A stretch of 35,215 nucleotides of DNA from Syntrophomonas sp. UBA4922 (GTDB taxonomy: Bacteria > Bacillota > Syntrophomonadia > Syntrophomonadales > Syntrophomonadaceae). Below, piece by piece: positions 16,175 through 22,060 of this stretch. The notes under the pieces were generated by a model. It saw only the letters and a list, made by a program, of their open reading frames with translations, was not told the DNA's origin and did not search any database. Numbering within the stretch: position 1 is the first letter of the stretch; the number at the start of each line of letters is the position of its first letter. The DNA lies in NCBI GenBank assembly GCA_002398825.1, contig DHBS01000027.1, forward strand, positions 48,594 to 83,808, written 5' to 3'. The translations under genes were made by a program, and so were the position numbers.

Positions 16175-16376
16175 ACGGCTGCAGGCCGATAAAAGCAGGT
16201 GCATAAACTGCATGACCTGTACCCGGAGTTGCACCATGAGTCTTGAGGCTAATCAGATGGTGCAGAGCGAGGATATGGAAAGCCCTGAATGCATCCTCTG
16301 CGGTACCTGTGTTGATAATTGTCCCCAGGCTGCAATCGCATTCCGCTTTCACTGCGAGATGCGCTTGGCCTCTTGA
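16143..16376 (+). pseudogene. C-terminal remnant of a 2[4Fe-4S] ferredoxin-domain protein
   Basis: The frame carries two cysteine clusters: CINCMTCTRSC from 16200 and CILCGTCVDNCP from about 16292, followed by QAAIAFRF. This is a bacterial-type ferredoxin pair that could bind two [4Fe-4S] clusters. There is no usable start: the frame is closed by TGA at 16140, and the first ATG (16212) falls after two of the cysteines. Homologous domains of this spacing occur at the C-terminus of larger membrane electron-transfer proteins (NapH-like), so this looks like what remains after the N-terminal part was lost. The 5' edge coincides with the inverted repeat at 16122-16174. Confidence 0.7.
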
Positions 16377-16418
16377 TTTTGGCCGGCAATAGTTATATAA
16401 TTTAAAAGCATAAATTAT

Positions 16419-16493
16419 GGGCCGTTAACTCAGTGGGAGAGTGCTTCCTTGACGCGGAAGAAGCCATAAGTTCGAATCTTATACGGCCCACCA
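16419..16493 (+). tRNA. tRNA-Val (anticodon GAC)
   Basis: A 75-nt cloverleaf with encoded CCA. The acceptor arms are GGGCCGT (16419-16425) and ACGGCCC (16483-16489), with A as discriminator. The anticodon arm CTTCC/GGAAG holds the loop TTGACGC, which reads GAC. The T-arm has GTTCGAATC. A terminator follows directly. The downstream sequence is an AT-rich accessory segment, as often seen at tRNA integration sites, but no second copy of the tRNA 3' end is visible. Confidence 0.95.
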
Positions 16494-16505
16494 TAAAAGA
16501 CAAGC

Positions 16506-16537
16506 AATACCGGGGTTTTAAAGCCCCGGTATTTTGT
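16506..16537 (+). terminator. Intrinsic terminator after tRNA-Val
   Basis: Ten-base arms AATACCGGGG (16506-16515) and CCCCGGTATT (16524-16533) with an 8-nt loop are followed by TTGTGTT. Confidence 0.85.
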
Positions 16538-16611
16538 GTTACTTATCTAATTTTCTGTTTGTCCACATTTTTGTCCATCAAATCTATAGTTAGTTTCCTA
16601 AAATAATGTAG

Positions 16612-16623
16612 GCACTCCCGAAA
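16612..16623. repeat. Direct repeat, left copy, flanking the HicBA-like module
   Basis: GCACTCCCGAAA here is repeated exactly at 17463-17474. The two copies bracket the whole toxin-antitoxin module. They may be a target duplication or recombination scar, or chance, since the right copy forms part of a terminator arm. Confidence 0.4.
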
Positions 16624-16647
16624 GCAAAAGCATAATTCCTTCTATGG

Positions 16648-16677
16648 TTGCATATGGCTATTATAGCCATATATATG
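16648..16677 (+). promoter_or_regulatory. Promoter with palindromic operator for the antitoxin-toxin pair
   Basis: TTGCAT (16648-16653) and TATATG (16672-16677) form a -35/-10 pair with an 18-nt spacer. A perfect palindrome with 9-bp arms (ATATGGCTA at 16652-16660, TAGCCATAT at 16664-16672, 3-bp centre) fills the spacer. This is the classic position for an antitoxin-bound autoregulatory operator. Confidence 0.6.
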
Positions 16678-16713
16678 ATAGAATGGAGGCATATAAACTT
16701 GGGAGGAATAAAA

Positions 16714-17163
16714 ATGCCAGTATATACAATCAGTGATGCTAGAAATAAATTAAGCAGTTTACGGCATGAGGCGGCACAAGGGAAGGAGATTCTATTAGAG
16801 GATGCTAAACGCAGGGATGACCAGCCAGTTTCCATGATTGCCACCTTCTTGATTGACTCCCTGTGTGAGGAAAAGACGTTTTCTTTTGAATGGGTTGACA
16901 CTCCGGGACAAGGAGGGGACTCGTATTCACTTTGGAATAAGGAAACAAATACATTTGGTATTGGCAGAACCCAGAGAGAAGCAGCTGAAAATTTTTTAGA
17001 TAATATCCAGGAGTATGCTTTAGTATATTTTGACGACCTTCCCTTCTTCCTAAGCAAGAACAATCCAAGTAACAGCCATTACTGGTATCTGCGGAGGGTT
17101 TTAAGATGCAGTAATCGTAGCGATCTAGTTAATATGCTAGGCTTAGGAGAACATATCGAATAA
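16714..17163 (+). CDS. Hybrid antitoxin: Phd-like N-terminus, HicB-like C-terminus
   Basis: A 149-residue protein that seems to combine two antitoxin themes. Residues 1-45 (MPVYTISDARNKLSSLRHEA and on to KEILLED and DQPVSMI) look like the Phd/YefM DNA-binding fold. The middle, with GGDSYSLWNKETNTFGIGRTQREAAENF, resembles the HicB fold in which a partial RNase-like domain covers the toxin. The C-terminal ~45 residues contain a basic segment (YLRRVLRCSNRSDL). The ATG at 16714 follows GGGAGGA by 6 nt. Its TAA overlaps the toxin ATG by one base, so the two are translationally coupled. A palindrome in the promoter suggests autoregulation. Family assignment is by pattern and not firm. Confidence 0.6.
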   Translation: MPVYTISDARNKLSSLRHEAAQGKEILLEDAKRRDDQPVSMIATFLIDSLCEEKTFSFEWVDTPGQGGDSYSLWNKETNTFGIGRTQREAAENFLDNIQEYALVYFDDLPFFLSKNNPSNSHYWYLRRVLRCSNRSDLVNMLGLGEHIE

Positions 17164-17398
17164 TGGGATATTCCTTCACCTGGAAAGATATTCAGAAAAT
17201 CTGCACTGGCTTAGGTATGGAAAGACAAGGAAAGACCAATATATGGAAAGGCGTGGGGGCGACGGCATTAAACGCGCAGCCACTATACACCCCGACCACA
17301 AAGGGACATTGGGACCAGGACTGGCCTGTAGGATTGCAAAAGAACAATTGAAATTTCAGTCAATCGAAGATATGTATAGATATCTGCAAAACCTCTAA
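17163..17398 (+). pseudogene. hicA: HicA-like toxin with frameshift in a G-run
   Basis: The frame opens with MGYSFTWKDIQKICTGLGME and GKTNIWKG, a HicA-like mRNA-interferase start, then goes out of phase at the run GGGGG (17255-17259). Read as if one more G were present, the frame continues GDGIKRAATIHPDHKGTLG and ends KFQSIEDMYRYLQNL at TAA 17396-17398. That gives a normal-length HicA-like protein of 78 residues with its His-containing block. As written, the toxin stops early at 17351 with an unrelated tail. This could be true inactivation, phase variation through the G-run, or a sequencing error in a homopolymer. The start overlaps the antitoxin stop. Confidence 0.75.
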
Positions 17399-17462
17399 AA
17401 CGACTCCCCCTTTTCAACCCGCCCCCAGAAAATATATACTCTCACTGCAGACCGCAATAAAA

Positions 17463-17474
17463 GCACTCCCGAAA
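17463..17474. repeat. Direct repeat, right copy
   Basis: The second exact copy of GCACTCCCGAAA (first at 16612-16623). It overlaps the left arm of the terminator at 17467-17493. Confidence 0.4.
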
Positions 17475-17493
17475 AAAATTTCGGGATTTTTTA
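17467..17493 (+). terminator. Intrinsic terminator of the toxin-antitoxin module
   Basis: Arms TCCCGAAA (17467-17474) and TTTCGGGA (17479-17486) with an AAAA loop are followed by a run of seven T at 17487-17493. Confidence 0.85.
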
Positions 17494-17717
17494 TTTTGTT
17501 TTGCGGGGGCTATTTGGCTCTGGGGACAGTTTTGGGGACAAACCTTGATTTTCGGCAGCTGCTGCCATTGATGACAGAGATGGAATTTGCCCAATTAAAA
17601 GGATAAAAAAGCTTCATCAATGCTTCTTCCCGGCTGCTGATAATATTTTGGATTTTAAATTATAATGGTTGTTTGAATAAAATCCCGATGGTAAGATAAA
17701 TATTAACTAATACAAAT

Positions 17718-17802
17718 ATAGGTGATGGAGCTCACCAGGCGTAATGCCAAAAATGCGACAGCTAATGGCTCCTGTCTTCGGGCAGGCGCCTTTTATTTTC
17801 TT
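17718..17802 (+). ncRNA. Fluoride riboswitch (crcB RNA) with expression platform
   Basis: The aptamer starts ATAGGTGATGGAGCTCACC. GGTGA/TCACC (17721-17725, 17731-17735) forms the hairpin whose loop GGAGC can pair with GCTCC at 17768-17772, giving the family's pseudoknot. GCTAATGGCTCC at 17761-17772 is the conserved 3' part. The expression platform overlaps it: GGCTCCTGTC pairs with GGCAGGCGCC (17767-17776, 17781-17790) across a TTCG loop, followed by TTTTATTTT, a terminator that would form only when the pseudoknot does not. The predicted behaviour is ON in fluoride. It lies 58 bp upstream of the GTPase-enolase chimera, and enolase is a well-known fluoride target. Confidence 0.85.
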
Positions 17803-17859
17803 AAAAAGTCCTGGCGCTGCGCCAATTACTGGTAAAAGGGCCAAAAAAGGAGTAGTACT

Positions 17860-19260
17860 ATGGATGCGGGGATAAAAGTACCAACAAAAACGAAGTATAA
17901 CCGCGAACTGCACAATATTTTTAATGAGATTCAAACCGGCGCTGAAGAGTTGGGCTTGAACTCATTAATGAGCCCAATAAGAAGCATCAGAAAATTTGCC
18001 CAGGAGAATACCTATTTAGATGTGGCTGTTTTGGGTCAGTTTAAAGTAGGGAAGAGCTCTTTTCTTAACGGCCTTCTGCAGCAAAACATACTCCCTACGG
18101 GTGATCTCCCGGTTACCTCAGTCATTACGCGGATACATTATGGCAGCAGTCCCAAAGCTACTGTGACATTTAGCGGTGGAAGCCATCGAACCATTGAACT
18201 GTCAGAAGTGGCATTATATGTATCGGGATCGGAAAACCCCAAAAATCAGAAGAATGTTATTTTAGTGGATGTTGAGACGCCTGCTATGGTAAACATGAAA
18301 AAAATCCGGTTGGTCGATACACCAGGAACGGGGAGTATTTGGAGACACAATACAGAGACTACCGCCGCATGGTTCCCCGAAACAGGGGCTAACGCTAGTG
18401 AACTGCCAATTCCCCATATGAACATTCTTAATGGCGGTAAGCATGCCGACAATAACCTGGATATTCAGGAGTTTATGATTGTACCGGCAGGGGCTCCTAA
18501 CTTTGCTGAAGCCCTGCGTATGGGGGCGGAAATCTATCATACTTTAAAAACCGTTCTTAAAGACCGGGGATTGAATACCTCTATAGGAGATGAGGGAGGC
18601 TTTGCCCCCAGCTTGAAGACGAATGAAGAAGCCTTAGCCCTTATAATAGCAGGTATTGAAAAAGCTGGTTATAAACCCGGGGAGGATGTCTTCCTGGCCA
18701 TGGATCCCGCTGCAACTGAATTCTTCCATGACGGCAAGTATGTTTTTGCCAGCGAAAATATCTCCCGCTCTCCTGACGAAATGGTTGATTTTTATGCTGG
18801 ATTGGTTGATAGATTTCCAATTGTGTTGTTGGAGGATGGCCTCGCCGAAGACGATTGGGAAGGGTGGAAGCTCCTGACCGAACGTTTGGGACACCGGATT
18901 AAGCTTGCGGGTGACGATATCTTTGTAACCAATCCTGAAAGGTTCAGGCGCGGCATTGATGGTGGGATTGCCAACAGCATACTTATCAAAGTCAATCAAA
19001 TCGGTACGGTTACTGAAACCTTGAGGACTATTGAAATGGCTAAGAAAGTTGGTTACCGGACTCTGATTTCCCATAGATCAGGCGAAACAGAAGACTCGTT
19101 TATTGCTGATTTAGCCGTTGCTGTTAATGCGGGCATGATTAAAACAGGTTCACCGGCCAGGTCTGATCGTGTGGCAAAATATAACCGGCTGCTTCGTATT
19201 GAGGAGCAGCTGGGCAATGCCGCACAATATGCGGGAAGGGCGATGTTTGAAATTAAATAA
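17860..19260 (+). CDS. Chimera: dynamin-like GTPase N-terminus fused to enolase barrel
   Basis: One continuous 466-codon frame joins two unrelated proteins. Residues 1-175 are the start of a bacterial dynamin-like GTPase: P-loop GQFKVGKS at 59-66, the switch-I region PVTSVITRI, and DTPGTGS near 152. The G4 motif and the rest of the GTPase are missing. From about residue 176 (NASELPIPHMNI) to the end it is enolase with the complete catalytic barrel: NGGKHAD, IQEFM, DEGGFAP, LEDGLAEDD, AGDDIFVTN, LIKVNQIGT, SHRSGETEDS and IKTGSPARSDR are all present. The ~140-residue enolase N-terminal domain, with its mobile Ser loop, is absent. A fluoride riboswitch precedes the gene and a HAD phosphatase follows. 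Neither activity can be assumed. Recombination or misassembly are both possible. Confidence 0.85.
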   Translation: MDAGIKVPTKTKYNRELHNIFNEIQTGAEELGLNSLMSPIRSIRKFAQENTYLDVAVLGQFKVGKSSFLNGLLQQNILPTGDLPVTSVITRIHYGSSPKATVTFSGGSHRTIELSEVALYVSGSENPKNQKNVILVDVETPAMVNMKKIRLVDTPGTGSIWRHNTETTAAWFPETGANASELPIPHMNILNGGKHADNNLDIQEFMIVPAGAPNFAEALRMGAEIYHTLKTVLKDRGLNTSIGDEGGFAPSLKTNEEALALIIAGIEKAGYKPGEDVFLAMDPAATEFFHDGKYVFASENISRSPDEMVDFYAGLVDRFPIVLLEDGLAEDDWEGWKLLTERLGHRIKLAGDDIFVTNPERFRRGIDGGIANSILIKVNQIGTVTETLRTIEMAKKVGYRTLISHRSGETEDSFIADLAVAVNAGMIKTGSPARSDRVAKYNRLLRIEEQLGNAAQYAGRAMFEIK

Positions 19261-19289
19261 ATCACCTGGCTATTCGAGGAGGGAGAAAT

Positions 19290-19760
19290 TTGCTGGAAGT
19301 GGACATCCCCGGTAGGGGTTTATTGAAACTCACTCACCTCTTATTAGATGTTAATGGGACGTTAACCGTGGATGGAATATTAATACCAGGCGTTAAAGAG
19401 CGCGTCGAACTGCTAAAAGATTTACTGAGTATTCACCTTCTAACGGCAGACACCTTTGGCAGAGGGGTTGCTGTGGCATCTGAATTAAGAACCCGATTTA
19501 AGCGGGTTGATTCCACTCAAGGAGGCCTGGACAAGAAGGATTACCTGTACAAATTGGGGAGGGGAAATACGGCAGCTATCGGCAATGGGTACAATGATAT
19601 TTACATGCTGCAAGACGCCGCTCTGGGCATAGCAGTGATAAACAACGAAGGCTGTGCGGCGGAAGCTATACGCCGAGCGGATATTTTGGTCAACAATGTG
19701 GTTGATGCTTTAGATCTATTGATCAATCGCAACCGCTTGATAGCGACTTTGCGTGCTTAA
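19290..19760 (+). CDS. HAD superfamily phosphatase (soluble P-type ATPase-like)
   Basis: A 156-residue capless HAD hydrolase. Motif I is LLLDVNGTLTVDG near residue 22, with the nucleophile Asp, and the usual second Asp is replaced by Asn. Motif II is the Thr of LLTADTFG near residue 52, motif III is a Lys in the GGLDKKDYL region, and motif IV is AIGNGYNDIYML near residue 97. This is the layout of COG4087-type proteins that resemble the phosphorylation domain of P-type ATPases without the membrane part. It starts at TTG 19290 behind GAGGAGGGAGAAA and follows the enolase chimera by 29 bp, so it is very likely cotranscribed under the fluoride riboswitch. The substrate is unknown. Confidence 0.82.
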   Translation: MLEVDIPGRGLLKLTHLLLDVNGTLTVDGILIPGVKERVELLKDLLSIHLLTADTFGRGVAVASELRTRFKRVDSTQGGLDKKDYLYKLGRGNTAAIGNGYNDIYMLQDAALGIAVINNEGCAAEAIRRADILVNNVVDALDLLINRNRLIATLRA

Positions 19761-19798
19761 TTCCATATGGTTTGCGGCGGGGGAGATGTAATTTATGC

Positions 19799-19826
19799 TT
19801 TGCAGGACCGGACATTTTGCTATAAT
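19799..19826 (+). promoter_or_regulatory. Probable sigma-A promoter for the two small peptides
   Basis: TTTGCA (19799-19804) and TATAAT (19821-19826) are separated by 16 nt, about 35 bp upstream of the first peptide start. Confidence 0.5.
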
Positions 19827-19863
19827 CTATAATAGTAATAATTGGATGATGGGGGGGAGAGAA

Positions 19864-19953
19864 TTGAAGCTCAACTATGAAAAACCGCAGGTAATCGTTC
19901 ACGGCAATCTGCAGGAAAAAACCGCTGGGGTTTCTCCGTCTGCTCCTATTTAG
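19864..19953 (+). CDS. 29-residue peptide with lasso-type leader motif (copy 1)
   Basis: A TTG-started frame encodes MKLNYEKPQVIVHGN followed by LQEKTAGVSPSAPI. The spacing Y5-x2-P8-x-V10-x3-G14-x5-T20 matches the leader recognised by the RRE/B1 protein of lasso peptide systems, where Thr sits at -2 of the core. Here a cleavage after T20-A21 would leave only GVSPSAPI. That core is too short and lacks the Asp/Glu needed for a macrolactam. GGGGGGGAGA lies directly upstream; ATGs at 19846/19849 are alternative starts. The stop falls in a 10-bp tandem duplication (TAGGAAGGTA twice). No cyclase, protease or RRE gene is adjacent. It could be a precursor relic, an orphan substrate or a decoy. Confidence 0.5.
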   Translation: MKLNYEKPQVIVHGNLQEKTAGVSPSAPI

Positions 19954-20058
19954 GAAGGTATAGGAAGGTAATCGATAAAGACTTCCCGCGCAACCCCCGG
20001 GAGATTGTTTGCGAGTGACTGGGATCACATAGGTGCAACTCTTTAATATGGGAGGTTG

Positions 20059-20148
20059 ATGAACATGAAACCTGTTTATGAAAAACCTCGGGTTAACCTG
20101 TGGGGAGACCTCAACAACATCACCCGGGCAGTGATCAGCGACGTTTAA
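20059..20148 (+). CDS. 29-residue peptide with lasso-type leader motif (copy 2)
   Basis: An ATG frame behind GGGAGGTTG encodes MNMKPVYEKPRVNLWGD followed by LNNITRAVISDV. Y7, P10, V12, G16 and T22 have exactly the spacing seen in the peptide 105 bp upstream, and both peptides share YEKP and G-x-L and are 29 residues long. Residues after the Thr (RAVISDV) do not look like a lasso core. A terminator follows within 50 bp, so the two frames form a compact short transcript. Similarity to lasso/RRE leaders is seen directly. A RiPP function is inference, and no maturation enzyme is encoded in the window. Confidence 0.55.
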   Translation: MNMKPVYEKPRVNLWGDLNNITRAVISDV

Positions 20149-20170
20149 TGTGTGGGTCTTTTACATTAGG

Positions 20171-20200
20171 CACCGGTGCAACCAGCAAACCGGTGTTTTT
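20171..20200 (+). terminator. Intrinsic terminator after the twin peptides
   Basis: Arms CACCGGT (20171-20177) and ACCGGTG (20189-20195) with an 11-nt loop are followed by TTTTT. Confidence 0.8.
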
Positions 20201-20391
20201 CTTGTCTTTCTGCTGCTTCTCAAATCCGCCGGCACATCTCATTCGGCCTTAGCGCCAACCAATCATTCATAAAAAACCCCTTTATATACAGTCATATCCA
20301 GCATTAACACTATGAAACATCGGACCTGCTACTGAATAATGAAATTTTGGCAAACATATAAATAGACTAACTTTTAAGTAGGAGGCCATTT

Positions 20392-21327
20392 ATGGTTTAC
20401 GAATTGCAGGTTATTACCATACGGGCAAATAACCGCCTGGGGGAATTGATCAACGAGCGGCTGGAGTGGATAAAACAGCGGGGTTACCAGGTAGAGATCA
20501 TTTCCGAACATCTGGACGCAGACATGGACAGTATGATCTTCAGACTGCATGAGAGCGGCCGGGATGAGGACGTTTTTCACACCGGCGATATCGTCTACAT
20601 CTGTAAGCACCAGCTGGCTGAAGCCATTGCTGAGCATATCGTTACCGCCTGGGAATCACGTTTGTTATGGCGTGAAATACAGCGCACCTGTCGTTCGTTG
20701 TCTCCTGATGATAAAAACCGTCTTTTGGGCAAAGCCGAGGAATTCATCAAATGTTGTCACTCCAGCGAGAGCTTGAACCTGCTCATGAATTTCGGCCGCA
20801 AGAGCCGCATCGCCAACCGGATTATGGGCTATATCGAGGACGCGCCCCAACTGGTGGTGGAAGGCTTTATCACTTTTTGGATGCAGGATTACCTGACTGA
20901 AATAAAATTCGCCGTAGAAGTCGCCATCGAGGAACTGCGCAATGAGAAGGAATATAATGACTTCGTGAACCTCCTGCGCTATTTCGTGGAAACTCAGCCC
21001 CCCAAGGTACAGGAGGTAAACCTTATGATGAGCAATAATGGCGTATTCTACCTGTGGGACAGCGCCGGAACCAAAATCGATGAAAACTATATCAACTACT
21101 ACCTCGAGGATATGCTGTCAGAGGAAATCGACCTCGATGATGTCCTGGTCAGTATTTTAGTAACCGTTGCCCCCCGGCGCATAGTCATTCATGAGAGCAG
21201 TCCGCTGCCCCCCAAGGAATCTGTGACTATGATCCGCAATGTATTTCAAGACCGCATCGTCACCTGCCAGGGGTGCGAACGCTGCGGACAGTTGCAGGGC
21301 CATGAAGCCGGCCTGCGCAATCCTTAA
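20392..21327 (+). CDS. ytxC: Putative sporulation protein YtxC
   Basis: A 311-residue protein of the YtxC family, which is found in endospore formers and whose biochemical role is unknown. The sequence is cytoplasmic and helical. The family signature lies near the C-terminus: DLDDVLVSILVTVAPRRIVIH near residues 243-264. It is followed by a CQGCERCGQL cysteine pair-of-pairs that could hold a metal. The central block (FGRKSRIANRIMGYIE, EGFITFW) is rich in charged residues, as in relatives. The ATG at 20392 is preceded by AGGAGGCCATTT. In Bacillus the gene also lies upstream of thrS, and the same order here supports the assignment. It is followed by a DUF445 gene. Confidence 0.85.
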   Translation: MVYELQVITIRANNRLGELINERLEWIKQRGYQVEIISEHLDADMDSMIFRLHESGRDEDVFHTGDIVYICKHQLAEAIAEHIVTAWESRLLWREIQRTCRSLSPDDKNRLLGKAEEFIKCCHSSESLNLLMNFGRKSRIANRIMGYIEDAPQLVVEGFITFWMQDYLTEIKFAVEVAIEELRNEKEYNDFVNLLRYFVETQPPKVQEVNLMMSNNGVFYLWDSAGTKIDENYINYYLEDMLSEEIDLDDVLVSILVTVAPRRIVIHESSPLPPKESVTMIRNVFQDRIVTCQGCERCGQLQGHEAGLRNP

Positions 21328-21438
21328 CCACTTAAGCCCCCGGCCTCAAACTTACCGGTCCGCCCCCAACCCCTCTTTATTGCGACTGCCCGGGAAATCT
21401 GCTATATTTGTTTAAAACAGTAAGGTGGCCTATGAGTC

Positions 21439-22032
21439 TTGCAGCTATTGACTATCCCTTTGATCGGCGCCTTTATTGGATATATTACCAATGTTTTTGC
21501 CATCAAGATGCTTTTCTGGCCCAGGCAACCGGTCAACCTGGTTTTCTTTGAAATGCAGGGAGTGCTCCCCAAGCGGCACCGGGATATCGCCAGCAGTATC
21601 GGGGAGATTGTTGAAGAACGGCTCTTGTCCATGGATGACTTCTTTGACAGTGTTGACACCCCGGAACTGCGCCACCGCATTTTGGACGAGGTAGTGCAGG
21701 CTCTAAAAAAGCGGCTGGGTACGACCCTGTTGCGCATCACCCCGGACAGGTTGTACCGGTTGATCGAGGAAAGCCTGGAGAAAATCGTGCGCCAGGAAGC
21801 TGATCGTATAATCCACCAGGCGATCGAAAGCGGCCGCGCATCCATTACCGCCGAGATCAGCGTGAAGCAGATGGTAGAGGATAAGATCAACGCTTTTGAA
21901 CTCAATGAACTGGAAGTGATGATTCGTCAGGTATCCCAGACCGAATTGAGGTTTATCGAGATATTAGGTGGCGTCCTGGGTTTCTTGTTAGGTTTAGTTC
22001 AGGTGGCCATCCTTTTAATTTTTCCACGCTGA
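21439..22032 (+). CDS. DUF445 family membrane protein
   Basis: A 197-residue protein with an N-terminal hydrophobic segment LTIPLIGAFIGYITNVFAIKMLF, a long charged helical middle, and a C-terminal hydrophobic helix (LGGVLGFLLGLVQVAILLIF). The IGxxIGYxTNxxAIxMLFxP start and this two-anchor layout are the hallmark of DUF445 (YheB-like). It is about half the size of Bacillus YheB, as in compact clostridial versions. The frame has no ATG at its beginning. TTG at 21439 has AAGGTGG about 10 nt upstream and is my choice. It sits between ytxC and thrS, 28 bp before the latter. Sporulation-related membrane roles are suspected for relatives but not proven. Confidence 0.82.
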   Translation: MQLLTIPLIGAFIGYITNVFAIKMLFWPRQPVNLVFFEMQGVLPKRHRDIASSIGEIVEERLLSMDDFFDSVDTPELRHRILDEVVQALKKRLGTTLLRITPDRLYRLIEESLEKIVRQEADRIIHQAIESGRASITAEISVKQMVEDKINAFELNELEVMIRQVSQTELRFIEILGGVLGFLLGLVQVAILLIFPR

Positions 22033-22060
22033 CAGATTGCAGGCAGGAGGTATTTGAAAA

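Noticed and set aside
17521..17540. TGGGGACA tandem as an attachment site
   Set aside because: It does not match the tRNA 3' end and similar sequence recurs far away at 29773, so a dispersed repeat is more likely.
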